Of a stretch of 64,000 nt of DNA, positions 22,546-34,400 are shown piece by piece. The notes under the pieces were generated by a model. It did not search any database. It was not told the origin of the DNA and was given only the letters and a program-made list of their open reading frames with translations. A program made the translations under genes and the position numbers. Position 1 is the stretch's first letter; each line of letters begins with the position of its first letter. Location: assembly GCA_947561585.1 (NCBI GenBank), contig CANNZV010002492.1:1-64000 (forward strand). The letters are read 5' to 3'. Origin of the DNA: Caprella mutica. Taxonomy: Eukaryota; Arthropoda; Malacostraca; Amphipoda; Caprellidae.

Positions 22546-24741
22546 TAAGAGCACCGACATACTAATTATTTGAATAAATTCTCATAATATGAGTATCTTG
22601 CCATTCATTTATCATTTTTCTTGTTGAACCGTGTTTAGTTACGTGAAAACATATATGTCATGGAAAGACAAAATCCAAATTTTGACAAATTTAAACAAAA
22701 TAAGTAAAAATAATAAGTATTATGGATACCAAAATTAATAAAGTCACCTAACTAATTATTAAATAATAAAGAAAAATCATTGAAAAATAATAAGTTATTC
22801 ACACATGCAAAATAGCTAAATTAAATGAACCCGCTTGTTCATTGAGCGATGGCGACTGTTTATGAATAGATAAGATTCCAATAAACGAATATCACACTGG
22901 TTTGAAGTTTGAAATTTTTTGAAATTTTCTTCCTTAATTAATTTAGGGATGATAACTTTTTTTGTAGTGTCACTCACTCTTCATTTCATAAATTTAGTAA
23001 GATTTACAAGAAGGAAGCCAATAACTGGAATTTTAACTAAATTAAACACTTAATTCATTAATGTCAACTACTGTTTGTGTAAGTGCAACAGACTAGCAGC
23101 ATTGACCCGCACAGTCGCATGGCAGACTTGTGGTCAGTCTTTCTTAAATTTCAGGAGACTGCAGAGGTCAATTAGATAACATAGATGTTGGAAACAGCAT
23201 AATAATTACTTTATTTGGTATATATTATGTTTTACAGATAAAGAATCAGGTGAAAAAGTAAAAAGAAACATGCATTTGTGAAAAAACAAACATATTTTCT
23301 GAAAAAACGTTTTTTTTTCTAACACTAGTTACTAGTATAATAACTAATTTAGTAAAACATATTTCAGTAATAATTATTCAGATAATTTTACAATTTTTTA
23401 ACATTTATAATATATGTAATGCATGAATTTCTGATCAGCGGGAGCTGTAAACAAAGTAATATAGGAAAACAAATTCAAATTTGTTTCAAAACATAGAAAT
23501 ACAATAATTACTATTTTAGTTTCTATTCCTGAATTTAGCGGCAAAATTAGTTTTTCCAAACAAAAATAGAAATTAAACCCAATGAAAAATTATTAAACAA
23601 TAAAATGCAAAGTCTCACTCACTTGAAATTTTAACCTGTAAAGCTTGTATTTGTACTATTCTTTGTATTTTGAAATATTTGAAAAGAAAGTTTTCCATCT
23701 ATAGATTTTAACATTTGTGACAACCACTTGATAATTTAAGGGATTTAATAGGTTAAATTTGAAATAAAATAATCTATCAAAGAAATAAATTTAGTAAACT
23801 TCAACTTTTAATTCTATATCTACCGTCAATATTAATTTTTAAACGTCCCATAAATAATAATTTTGGACTATCCGATTAACATTGTTATACTAAATTTTTA
23901 GAATATACTCCACACTAAATTAATTCCAAGAAAGGTTAAGGTTACAAGCGCTTTACAATTCACTCAAAATAAAATTGTAAAATATTGCATGGCAGTTGTC
24001 CGCATGGCAGTTAATTGTCCTAGAGTCGGGTAAAAGATAGGGTGTGCCACATTACCCCCCCCCCCCTCCCCCTTCCTGCTAAAATGAGCTTAGCCTCCCA
24101 TTTTTGATAGATGGCTTCGTCGTTGCCTTAAAGGGGGGTGCGTCTAATTGTCATATTAAATATTTTAACATAATATGATAGATAAACATTAATTAGTCAC
24201 TGATATTAAATATTTCGGTTTAATTCACAGTAGTTTAAGAGAAAATAGGGTTTTTATTAGTTAAAATAAGCTTAAGAAGTTATGCTATAATTCGGTAGAT
24301 GGCGTTATAACTGCAATGTTTACAAAATCAGCTGATTACGTAAACCAAAAATAATATCATGATCGAAACTCGAATGTATGATAGAAAAAATATGGTGTCA
24401 CATGTATAGTTTATGACCCAGTGTCAATTATCCCTCGTATTTGCATGTTAATATTTTATTGTTATCTTCTTTTACTTATCTATAACGACTAGGGTATTAA
24501 TTTCTATTAAACTTTACTACCTACGGGCTACGAGTCTACGACTAACGGACTAAGGAGCCTAAACCAGCAGACTAGCAGTTTACAAATTACTGTGAACTGT
24601 GCAGAGTCGCAGACTACAGTGCTAGGTACATACGTAAGCTGGCAACAGTTAAACTCATGTAAGACCCCTCTAGTCTCAGTATTTCATATGAATCATATCA
24701 TGATAATAGAAGTAGACAGATGTGTTACCTAGGACTCAGGC
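22546..24741. other. No gene seen
   Basis: AT-rich. The segment ~23595-23745 is an inverted relative of ~2385-2515. A C-run (~24052-24064) follows GCCACATTA. Short open frames are not supported by splice or codon signals. Confidence 0.4.
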
Positions 24742-25010
24742 CAGTCTGCAAAGTGTGGCAAATCTGTCGCCGAGATTTTATTTTGAAGACAATTTGTCTC
24801 CAAATATTTTCAACTCTGTCTCACACATGACCAGGCACGGTCAAGCCGCTCCAAAATGACCAGAATTCTGAAAAATGTCTCCTAAATGAATAAATACATG
24901 TAAACATTGGAATTAATTAGGAAAGTGTCTCCAAGATCTTACAAAGATATATTTTCCCTCGAAATGTGTCTCCAAAGATCTTCGGCGACATGGACGTGCT
25001 TTGCAGACTG
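24742..25010. mobile_element. Small inverted-repeat element (MITE)
   Basis: CAGTCTGCAAAG at the left pairs with CTTTGCAGACTG at the right, extended by CTGTCGCCGA/TCGGCGACA and several TGTCTCCAAA modules inside. 269 bp, non-coding. Target duplication not evident. Confidence 0.6.
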
Positions 25011-25375
25011 ATATGGGAATTTTTTACATTTTCTGTGCAAACAATCCTTGATTTCTTCTTTTATTTTAATAATTTACATGGATTTCACTCGGTAAATAAA
25101 TTTCTTGGTAAAATCCATCTAAAGTGGTCCCTCAAAAATAAAATCATAATCAAACTATTCTTTATTTATAAAAATATGATCAATTCCGATGTTAAAACTT
25201 GAAACAAATCATACATCAAAACAAAAATATTTACAAATAAAAATAAAGTTTTTAAAATTTATACTACCTGTCTTAAGTAAATTTCCATAGATAATTTTAA
25301 AACCAAATTTTAATTAAAATATTTACATGTTTACCTGGGAGGGCTTGAGGGAAAACAAAATAATGGGAGGATGCC

Positions 25376-25582
25376 GGGTGCACGCTCACTCAACTTAGTT
25401 ATCTAAAACACGGAAAATGGATTTTTTGGCGTTAACACTCACGCAACTGTCTCAAACACAGAAAAAATGAATTTGCGTGCATGCTCACGAAACTGCCTAA
25501 ACTGCGGAAAATTGAATATGTTTGGCGTGCACGCTCACGCAATTTCTGTCTAAAATACAAAAAAAATTGGCGCGCACGCTCA
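25376..25582. repeat. ~62-bp tandem repeat, four copies
   Basis: GCGTGCACGCTCACGCAA recurs with the spacer CTGTCTAAAACACGGAAAA in four degraded units. CpG-rich compared with its surroundings. Function unknown. Confidence 0.65.
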
Positions 25583-26578
25583 AGGAAATGTGATCATGTG
25601 TGCAGATAACGATAGCAAGATATATAATATAAATGGTAAAGTTAAAATTCCCCAGTAAACATTACAATGTTGAGGCAAAGTTTGCCCAGTTCAGAACGAA
25701 TTAAACTCTCGGCCAACGCTGTCATGCCGGTATCAGTGTATTGGGCCAGCAAAGGTCCGACGTAGGCCCACCTCACGGATGTCCACCGGCCCAGAACAGT
25801 ATTATAACCACGTATAAACAACTTATTGATGCCGAAATTAATTAACGTTGTCAATCGTGTAGTGCTAGTGTTGGATTGGCCTAGTGCAAATACGATGTTT
25901 AGTCAACTAACTCACTGACCCAGTTCTGGCAAATGACTTATAAATGTCTCATGAATAACTTATAATCATCTTGTTAATGAATTATAAACCTGTTATTAAT
26001 ACATAATGTTGTCGATGTCATGCCGGTCTACGGCCAATGCTATTTTTATATTAGAGGTGTATTATATTACGCTATACAGAATACGTGAAAACAGCAGTTA
26101 CATCTCACAAAGTAGTAATTGTCCTATAAATACAACTTATATATCAAAATCAGGGGTAAACAATTTACGACAGTTGCCTATTCAAATTCAAATCTATATT
26201 ATTTTAACTAAGATAATTTAACCAAATAATAATATTTAAATTTAAAATTCAATAGAAAGTTTAATTTACTATTTAAACAATTATTTCAATCGGAAAAATA
26301 AATTTATGTACTAAATATATGAATTAACTAGCGGCCAGGCTCATTTTTATGAATGAAATAAATAAAGTGTTAAAGAAATGATTGTAGGGATAATTAGTTA
26401 ACAGGCCCATTTATACAAATTGCCGAAACGGCTACAATTTGAAATATATACTTAATTGGAGATATTGAATTGGTTATTTATGTGATTAAAGTTGAAAGAG
26501 ATTGTTTGCACCGAACCTCTCTGATTTGCTGGTGATAACTACCAAATAGAACAGATAGTCTTGTATGTATAATAAATA

Positions 26579-28175
26579 CACTAGCGGACACAAAAAAGGG
26601 ACAATTCGGTTTTTTTAAAATTTCTGCAATATTTTTCAATGGATTTAAATAATTTTTACACTCAATGTAGCCACTTATAGTGTTAATAATATATAAAATT
26701 TCAACTTAATACGTAGGATAGAAAAAATCTGATGGTGGAGTCACTTTTTATCTCAAAATCACAGTGCCAAAAGTGTGGGACAATGTGAACAAAAATGTAA
26801 ATAACTTCATATAGACAAAAAAATTCAGACTAACATAATTATTTAGTGAAAAGGCCTTTGTTATCGATGACTGCAGCACACCTTCTACCATAGGATTGAA
26901 TGAGACGGCGACAATCATCTCGTGACACTTTCGCCCACTCTTCTTTGAGTTTGAGCCAAAGATCTTCAGTGTTGTTGGGATTCCTGGCACTCACATTCTT
27001 CCCCAAAGTGGACCACAGCTTTCTATTGGATTTAGGTCCGGACTTTTCGGGGGCCAATCCATTACAGCCAAATTTTGCTCCCAAAGAAACTCCATCACGT
27101 GTTTAGCTTTGTGGTAGGGGGCGTTATCCTGCATGAAAATGGGCGATTCGCAGGCAGAATGTCTAAGTATTGGGATCACATTATCTCGTAACAAGTTCTT
27201 GTAGATGGTTCCATTAACTCTGGTGTTTAGACGGACGAGATCTGTCGTCCCTTCCCATGAAATCATGCCGAACACCATTACGCTGCCCCCACCAAACTTG
27301 ACTGTTTTCTTGATGCACTTTTTATCGAATCTTTCTTGACAAAATCTTCTTACATATTTTTTCCCGTCAGATCCAAATAGATTGAACTTACTTTCATTGG
27401 AAAATAATACATTTTGCCACTGATGGTCGGTCCAGAGTACATGATCTTCGGCGAAGCTTAATCGAACTTTCTTGTTTTTGAGGCTAATCAAAGGCTTCTT
27501 CACGGGTGACCTTGCAAAGAGGCCAATTCGCCGAGGCGTATAGACACGGTTTTACTAGAAACATTGACATCGTAGGAGGTACTCATTTCACGAGAAATAC
27601 CTGCTGTCGTCTGAAACCTAGCCTTCAGTGCCAATTTCCTCATGATCCTATCGTCTTTAGGAGTGGTGTTTCGCTGTCTACATTTCTTCTTCGGTGGTGA
27701 AACTTTACCAGTCCCCTTGTAGTCCTTTATTATTATTCCCACAACACTTGTGGACGACTGCAAGTCCTCGGCTATCTTCCGGATTGAATTTTTATCTTCA
27801 TAAAGTTGTACAATTCTTCTTTTCATGGAGACGATCATTTTCGGTGCCATTGCTATGATGTAACCGGCTAAAATGTAAACAAAGTGGTGCAATCGACTTA
27901 TTCTTCATTGCCATAGTGAGAAATGTGGATAAACTGACTTTAAACTGCCTTTAAATAGTATTTTTCTAAAATTGCCCCACACTTTTGGCACTGTGATTTT
28001 GAGAAAAAAAATTGACTCCACCATAAGTTTTTTTCTATCCTACGTATTAAGCTGAAATTGTATATCATTATTAACACTATAAGTGACATTGAGTGTAAAA
28101 ATTATTTAAATCCATTGAAAAATATTGCAGAAATGGTAAAAAAACTGAATTGTCCCACATTTTTGTCCGCTAGTG
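26579..28175 (-). mobile_element. Tc1-like element with ~210-bp inverted termini
   Basis: Ends CACTAGCGGACA and TGTCCGCTAGTG (complement), flanked by TA on each side. The termini are long: ~26579-26790 and ~27965-28175 pair through CCTACGTATTAAG, CACAGTGCCAAAAGTGTGGG and other blocks. Total 1,597 bp. The paralogous repeat at 47.1 kb preserves the unfilled TA site (ATAGATATACTGGTACAT), so insertion and TA duplication are directly visible. Confidence 0.92.
26839..27850 (-). pseudogene. Tc1-like transposase (DD34E family), inactivated
   Basis: Starts MAPKMIVSMKRR. Residues ~1-110 form the paired-like HTH region (SIRKIAEDLQSSTSVVGIII), followed by the DDE core: NVLFSNESKFNLFG, SVMVFGMISWEG, FMQDNAPYHKAKH, PPKSPDLNPIES. 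It ends DDCRRLIQSYGRRC and DNKGLFTK. In this family the first catalytic residue is the Asp of SDESKF; here it is Asn, so the copy could not cut DNA even if in frame. Frameshifts fall at ~27500 and ~27000. Encoded on the minus strand between the long termini. Confidence 0.88.
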
Positions 28176-28924
28176 TATACTGGTACATTAAAAAATTATT
28201 GGATTGGTTAAACAATGTTTCCCTTCATTGGGCCAGTTTTGTTTGACAACCGTTGCCCCAATAATGTTTTCATTGCATTTGCCCAGTGTGTAATAGTATT
28301 GACGTTCCAATGCCCGATTGTGCCTTTACTTTGCCAACGCTGGCACGATAGTGCAATGTTATCCGGGGTGTATTCGATTACGCTATACAGAACACGTGAA
28401 GACAACAGTTACTTCTCACAATGTTCTAACCGTCCTATAAATAGTGTCCCCAATGTCATTTATCATACATTGGCCCAGTGTGTAATAGAACTGGCGTGCC
28501 AATACCCGATCGTGCCTTTACTTTGTCAACGTTTAGCGACGTTGGCTCGATAGTGCAATGTTATCACGCCCAGTACATGTACCGAAAAATTGTCCTCTAT
28601 GCCGATCAGCGTTTGTTGTAACGATACATTATTTAGTTTAGTCGGGGATTTAAACTTTGTAAGTTTTCTTTACCAGCATTTCAAGAAATCTTGATGAAGT
28701 TAAACAATCTCAGATTAATATTAAAGGAAAATTTTAATGAAAATCTTATAATATTTATATATCTCAACACGCTATAAGTTATTTGGTACCCTAAAAGTTA
28801 CTCACAAATTTTAAACAATAATCAAATCAAACATAAATGAAAACAAAAACTATTACATGTCATATTATTTAATACGAGTTCCAAAATTTAAGGGCGTTTC
28901 CGATACCTAAAACCAGGGCACAGG

Positions 28925-29460
28925 AACAGAAACGGGTATAGTAACTATTAGACGACACAAAAATATGACGTCACCACAACAACAGATTCCTTGTTTGTGA
29001 CCGAGCGGCTCATAATTCCTCGTATTTGCATGTTAATATCGAGAATTTTAAAATCATTTTATAAGGGTTTCGTGTGAAAGAAAAATGAAAATGGCGATTG
29101 AAGATCAAAGTTGAATATATAGATATAATTCGGGTGTGTTTTTATAGTTCATTTTTTTAACTTATCTATAAAAAATAGGGTCTTGAACATATGCTAACTA
29201 AAGCCTAAACTAGTGCTAGTTATTTGCTCAATTGTAGTTCCTAAGAATAACAACTAAGGGAAAAAATAATGGAAATACAATTTAAACAACGCCTAGATAG
29301 TAATTAATAAGAAAACAATTAGATTTGGAAGTGACTTAGTTTAAGTAGGTTTTCCCATGTTTCAATAAAGGTCGGAGTCGCCATTTCCAGTCACCCGGTG
29401 GTCACGTCAAACTAGATTCGATCAGCTGATTACCATACCTTATGTTACTGTATCCTGCCT
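28925..29460 (+). repeat. Dispersed ~540-bp repeat, copy 1
   Basis: Matches, inverted, 45745-46290. Shared blocks include GCCGCTCGGTCACAAAC-type ends, CCTCGTATTTGCATGTTAAT, TAGGTTTTCCCATGTTTCAA, GCCATTTCCAGTCA and GGTCACGTCAAAC. A diverged partial copy begins at ~24430. No ORF; identity unknown. Confidence 0.75.
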
Positions 29461-30061
29461 AAAACTATTATTCCTGTATTATATGTAGCAGCTTGTACCA
29501 ACTTGCAACAATTCAGACATTTTCTTATGGGCTTCCCGTTAGTCCTGAGAAATATCTTGTAATGGCAAACTTTATTTGTCATTTTCAAATTTATAAATGT
29601 AAGTATGCTTGTATTTTACAATAATTGTTTAATATGGGTATCATGCAGCTGTAAAACACAAAAGACAGATGAATTTCTTCATAAATGGTCTTGCTTGGCC
29701 AACCTAGCTGAAAAATATATATATAACCCAAATATTTAGCTGGTAAAGATTACGAACCCACTAAACTATACATGGAATTTGTAACTATTAAAATCCATAG
29801 AATTCAATGGGGTTCCTCCTTGAAAATATCTCGAGCCTTTTCAACAACTTGATGTATCATTGTACCATCAATTAAATATATGACCAAACAGGTGAAAAAT
29901 GCTATTTGACAAACGTCTGGTATAATAAAATATTTTATAAGCTACCTTTAGGTAGATAAATATCTTTGCCAGATATAAAATAAATATAAAATATTTTTTT
30001 TATATAGGCAGCCCTTTGAGCTAGAAACTTTTATGTGCCTTTTTTTCCTATATAATTAGTT
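29461..30061. other. No gene seen
   Basis: AT-rich; nothing supportable. Confidence 0.4.
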
Positions 30062-30269
30062 AAGGTACGTTTTGCATGCAATGATTGTAGCTATCATCGC
30101 TCAGCAATGATCGTCCAGCGTTTATCGCTCAGCACTACTTCAATGCTATTCCTATGAGGCTGTTTTGCAATGAGCGATTGTCGCTGTGCCTTATTTCAAT
30201 GTATTTCTATTCTTGGGCGGATATTGCTGACCGATTATCGCAACAATCGCTGCATGTAAAACATACCTT
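30062..30269. mobile_element. MITE with AAGGTACGTTTTGCATGCA ends
   Basis: AAGGTACGTTTTGCATGCA pairs inverted with TGCATGTAAAACATACCTT. The interior has imperfect repeats of ATCGCTCAGCA/GAGCGAT. 208 bp, non-coding. Confidence 0.7.
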
Positions 30270-31337
30270 TATGCGATTTTTAAATTGTAATGGAGAAATA
30301 GTTCCCGACTATTATCCAAAATGTAAGGGAAAATTGTCTAATAAATAAAAATAATCAGGTATCGGATTATTTTGATAGAATCGGAATTGTTAAAAAAATG
30401 GTATCGTCCCATCACTAGGTAAACTATATAATTGATTTGAAAAAGTTTAATTTTATTTTTCCTAATGATAATATTCCAGTACTACTTCCTACTCTAATTA
30501 TTAACACATTTTTTAATATTCATCAAAGTGTAATGAATTTCATGTTGTTGTAAAATTTCCCCCCAGGTTTCTCTATCCTGAAGCTGTCTAAGGTGAATGG
30601 AAGAGAAGGGGGTGGCATCCATTAAAGCCTGACCTGTTGTAATATGGATTATGTTTTGTCTTTTTTTTTTCATTTTTACCATGTTTATCATTTTTTTAAC
30701 GCTACTTGCAGTTAGAGGAGAGCGCTATAGGTTATGCTCTTCAACTAAGAGGTCTTATGTGTCTCTTCTCGTCACATTCCTTGGTGAGGGACTGCATTCA
30801 CGGAGTAGCTTTTTTCATCCATGAGCATTGTCACCGACAATGTTTTAATAACAATATTTGGATCTGGTTTCACGGACTACTTATGGAACAAAGAAATTTA
30901 AGCCACAACAGTTTGAACTCCAAATTAATGTACAAAGAAACAATACGAACTTTATTGATATGAGAATCAATATTCCATGTGGACAAACTGAAACTTGTTA
31001 CTAATAATTAATAATATGGTGAGTTGGGTCACATGGTCTCCGAACTGTTGTAATTTAGATTAGAAATTTTCTAATAATGTAATCCTTCAATAATTAAAAT
31101 TTTATAAATATTAAGTCGTATGTTAAATCAGTCATTCTATACAGACTGAATTTTTCGAATTATTTCCTAATATTCATTTATCTATATTCTTTTGTCACAC
31201 GTTCGCACCAACTTTACTGCTGTGATTACAAAATATTGAAGGAAAGAAAAAACCAGTGGACATAAAATTTTAATTCTCAAAAATTTTAATGATAGGATAT
31301 AATAATATATTATAGTATTATAATTTGACAGAATGAT
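30270..31337. other. Region downstream of the Ig-CTLD gene
   Basis: Two short open frames (30494-30691 minus and 30706-30963 plus) show no recognised motif or splice support. The rest is AT-rich. Confidence 0.35.
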
Positions 31338-31343
31338 TTTATT
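31338..31343 (-). terminator. Poly(A) signal of the Ig-CTLD gene
   Basis: AATAAA on the minus strand (within ATAATAAAATC), ~150 nt after the stop codon, at the expected position for 3' end formation. The 3' UTR before it contains a sequence related to the 45-bp array at 42.4-43.65 kb. Confidence 0.5.
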
Positions 31344-31492
31344 ATAATGATAAACAATTGGTAGTTGTAGATAAAATTATAAGTGAAGGGTTAAAAGAAG
31401 TTAAACAACCACCAATATTTGCAAATAAAGTGATGAGAGTTAATTACATTGCTTTCATTTCTCTTAGACTATTCCCCAAATAAAGTGACGAA

Positions 31493-34400
31493 TCAGAGAG
31501 TTGGCTGTTCGCAAAGGAAGTTGTACTTCAATGAATCACACTGCGCAGTAGTTGAGGGAGTAATGACAGCGTTCTTGACTGAATACAGAAAACCGCAGGC
31601 GGATGCTCTCGCCACAGTGGAGTACCTCCACAACATTGGTGAAACCTGCAAGCGAAACATCAGAATAAGAAATGTGTTGATAGAGGGTGGTGTCTGATAT
31701 TAATTTTGAAAAGTACTCATAGAAATATTAATACATTCAATTAATTTATTGTTCATAGTATTTACTGCTCAGTGAAGCTAAAAAGAAAGATGTATTCTTG
31801 CACTCAGCGAGATGACTTCACCCAAATGAGAGAAGGAGGTATAAACTGTTGTAATTTGTTATGGATTGTTTAAACTTTTAGATTTTACCATGTTTAACTT
31901 TTCGATTTTACCATAAATAATAGAACATTTTCATTTACCTGAGCGTCATTATTCAGTGCACCGAACATGCTGTTATTCTCATCAAAATAAGCTTGTCCAG
32001 TCCACATCTCAAACTGGTAATGTGTAGGTCCTGAAGAGGAAAATGTAGAAAATTAGACATTGCTAATTTCAATGCGTTTTCAATAATTTTGCTAATTTCA
32101 TTAACAAAATTTCATATTGTTAATGGGTTCACAATAACAGTATCAATTTTGTGCATTTTCACTCTTCTTTGTTTTGAATGTCCGACGAAGGATATGAGTG
32201 TTTCGAATTACGATTTTATTTTCGACTGTACCTAATCACCAATTGTAAGCCGATAATCAGTGATTATAATTTCCGATTTGGAGATTTCTATTTACATTAT
32301 TCTAACCTGACTTTTGAAGATTGAGCAAGAAGGACATCAAATCCTTGGCATCTTTGAAGGTGATGAGGGTGCTGGTTCTACGATAACAAATTCTATGTGC
32401 GTTTTTCCAACTCATCTTTTCATGGCTGTAGTAGAGACACTTACCATGGACCAACTCGAAACCGTCTGAGCACGGATTCTGAGCCTCAATTGGAGGTGAT
32501 TCTGAAAGGTAGGACAGTAATAAAGTTTATTGAGGATTCTATAGATTCTTTTCTTTTCGTCCTATAAACACCTATTAAGTTAAAGTTTAAATTATCCATC
32601 AATTTAACTAAAGGACAATTAAATAAGGATAAAAGGTTATATTAATAAAGAAAATAATAGAGTGTTTTATTTTTTTAATTACTATTTATGATACCTGCAA
32701 TTAAGTATCATTTATACCAATTACAATAAAGAGTTAAATTATTTATAATTTTCTCACCTGATCGGAAATATGGAACTGGTCAATAACTCTGAAATTACCC
32801 CATTTCCGTTTGTTGCACTAATAGAGAGTAAGAGTCAACTCTTTATTACTGCAACAAAAGGAACTAGGATAAGTTCCGAGTTCTGAACCAGTTCCACATT
32901 ATCGATCATATAATAAAATGGTATGTATTTTAAGTTGTTATTTTTATTGGTATCTATTATTCATGCAATTATCTTAAATAACAATAAAAAATAATTATTA
33001 TATATCCCTTTCTTCTATTATCAATAATATGGAGCTGGTCGATAACTCGGATTGATTTATCCCCAGTTAAACATATTCACAAGTGTGAGTTCAAAAGTAT
33101 TGTTATACAGAGCTGTTACAAATTGTATTGTTCAAAATATCGAAAATATTTCAGTCTAAAAATTATTTTGATAAAGATACTAGAATATCTTAATTCTAAA
33201 CAATTCAAGAGGACTGTACTAACAGTACTCTGAAAGTAACATAGCTTATAAACCAATCTGACTCTCAGAAATTACTGATTGTCCTGTAACGACCTGTGCT
33301 CCACTTTCCGAGTACTGAGAGTGTTTGAGTACAGCGACGTTACACCTGAAAACTCCTGTATCCAGAGATGGGCGAAAAGTACATCGAAAGTACTTAAGTA
33401 CTAAGTACAAGTACTCGTAAATCAATGTACTTGAAGTAGTTGCCCAAGTATTCAAATAAAAAAGTACTTTCAAAGTACAAGTACCAAGTACTTTTTAAAG
33501 TACTTTCAAGTACCAAGTACATTTACTATACAATTTAAAAACTAATAATTTATGCTGTTAACTCTGATAGTACATCATCATAGTGACTCTTTTCTCTGAT
33601 AGTACATCACAGTGATTCTTTTCTCTGATAGTACATCATCACAGTGACTCTTTTCTCTGATAGTACATCAGCACAGTGACTCTTTTCTCTGATAGTATAT
33701 CATCACAGTGACTCTTTTCTCTGATAGTACATCATCACAGTGACTTTTTTCTCTGATAGTACATCATCACAGTGAATCTTTTCTCTGATAGTACATCATC
33801 ACAATGACTCTTTTTTTTCTGATGGTACATCATCACAGTGACTCTTTTCTCTGATGGTACATCATCACAGTGACTCTTTTCTCTGATGGTACATCACCAC
33901 AGTGACTCTTTTCTCTGATAGTACATCATCACAGTGACTCCTTTTTCTGATAGTACATCACCACAGTGACTTTTCTCTGATAGTACATCATCACAGTGAC
34001 TCTTTTCTCTGATAGTACATCATCACAGTGACTCTTTTCTCTGATTGTATATCATCACAGTGACTCTTTTCTCTGATAGTACATTATGACAGTGACTCTT
34101 TTCTCTGATAGTACATCATCACAATGACTCTTTTCTCTGATAGTACATCATCACAGTGACTCTTTTCTCTGATAGTATATCATCACAATGACTCTTTTCT
34201 CTGACACTGATAGTATATCATCACAATGACACTTTTCTCTGATAGTACATCATCACAGTGACTCTTTTCTCTGATAGTACATCATCACAGTGACTCTTTT
34301 CTCTGATAGTACATCATCACAGTGACTCTTTTCTCTGATAGTACATCATCACAGTGACTCTTTTCTCTGATAGTACATCATCACAGTGACTCTTTTCTCT

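Larger units (their letters stand above)
26325..28562. repeat. Dispersed repeat split by a Tc1 element
   Basis: 26325-26578 plus 28176-28375 together match, inverted, the uninterrupted sequence at ~46886-47330 (for example CCCTTCATTGGGCCAG, TTTACTTTGCCAACG, GGCTCATTTTTATG). Related GGCCCA-rich pieces at 25640-25850 and 28440-28562 suggest a partly tandem, low-copy family. No coding sequence. Confidence 0.75.

Noticed and set aside
24742..25010. Assignment of the small inverted-repeat element to a named superfamily
   Set aside because: No target duplication and no diagnostic terminal bases.
30494..30963. Two short open frames (30494-30691 minus, 30706-30963 plus)
   Set aside because: No splice signals in phase, no domain, weak composition; the second has a possible acceptor (TTGCAG) but nothing else.
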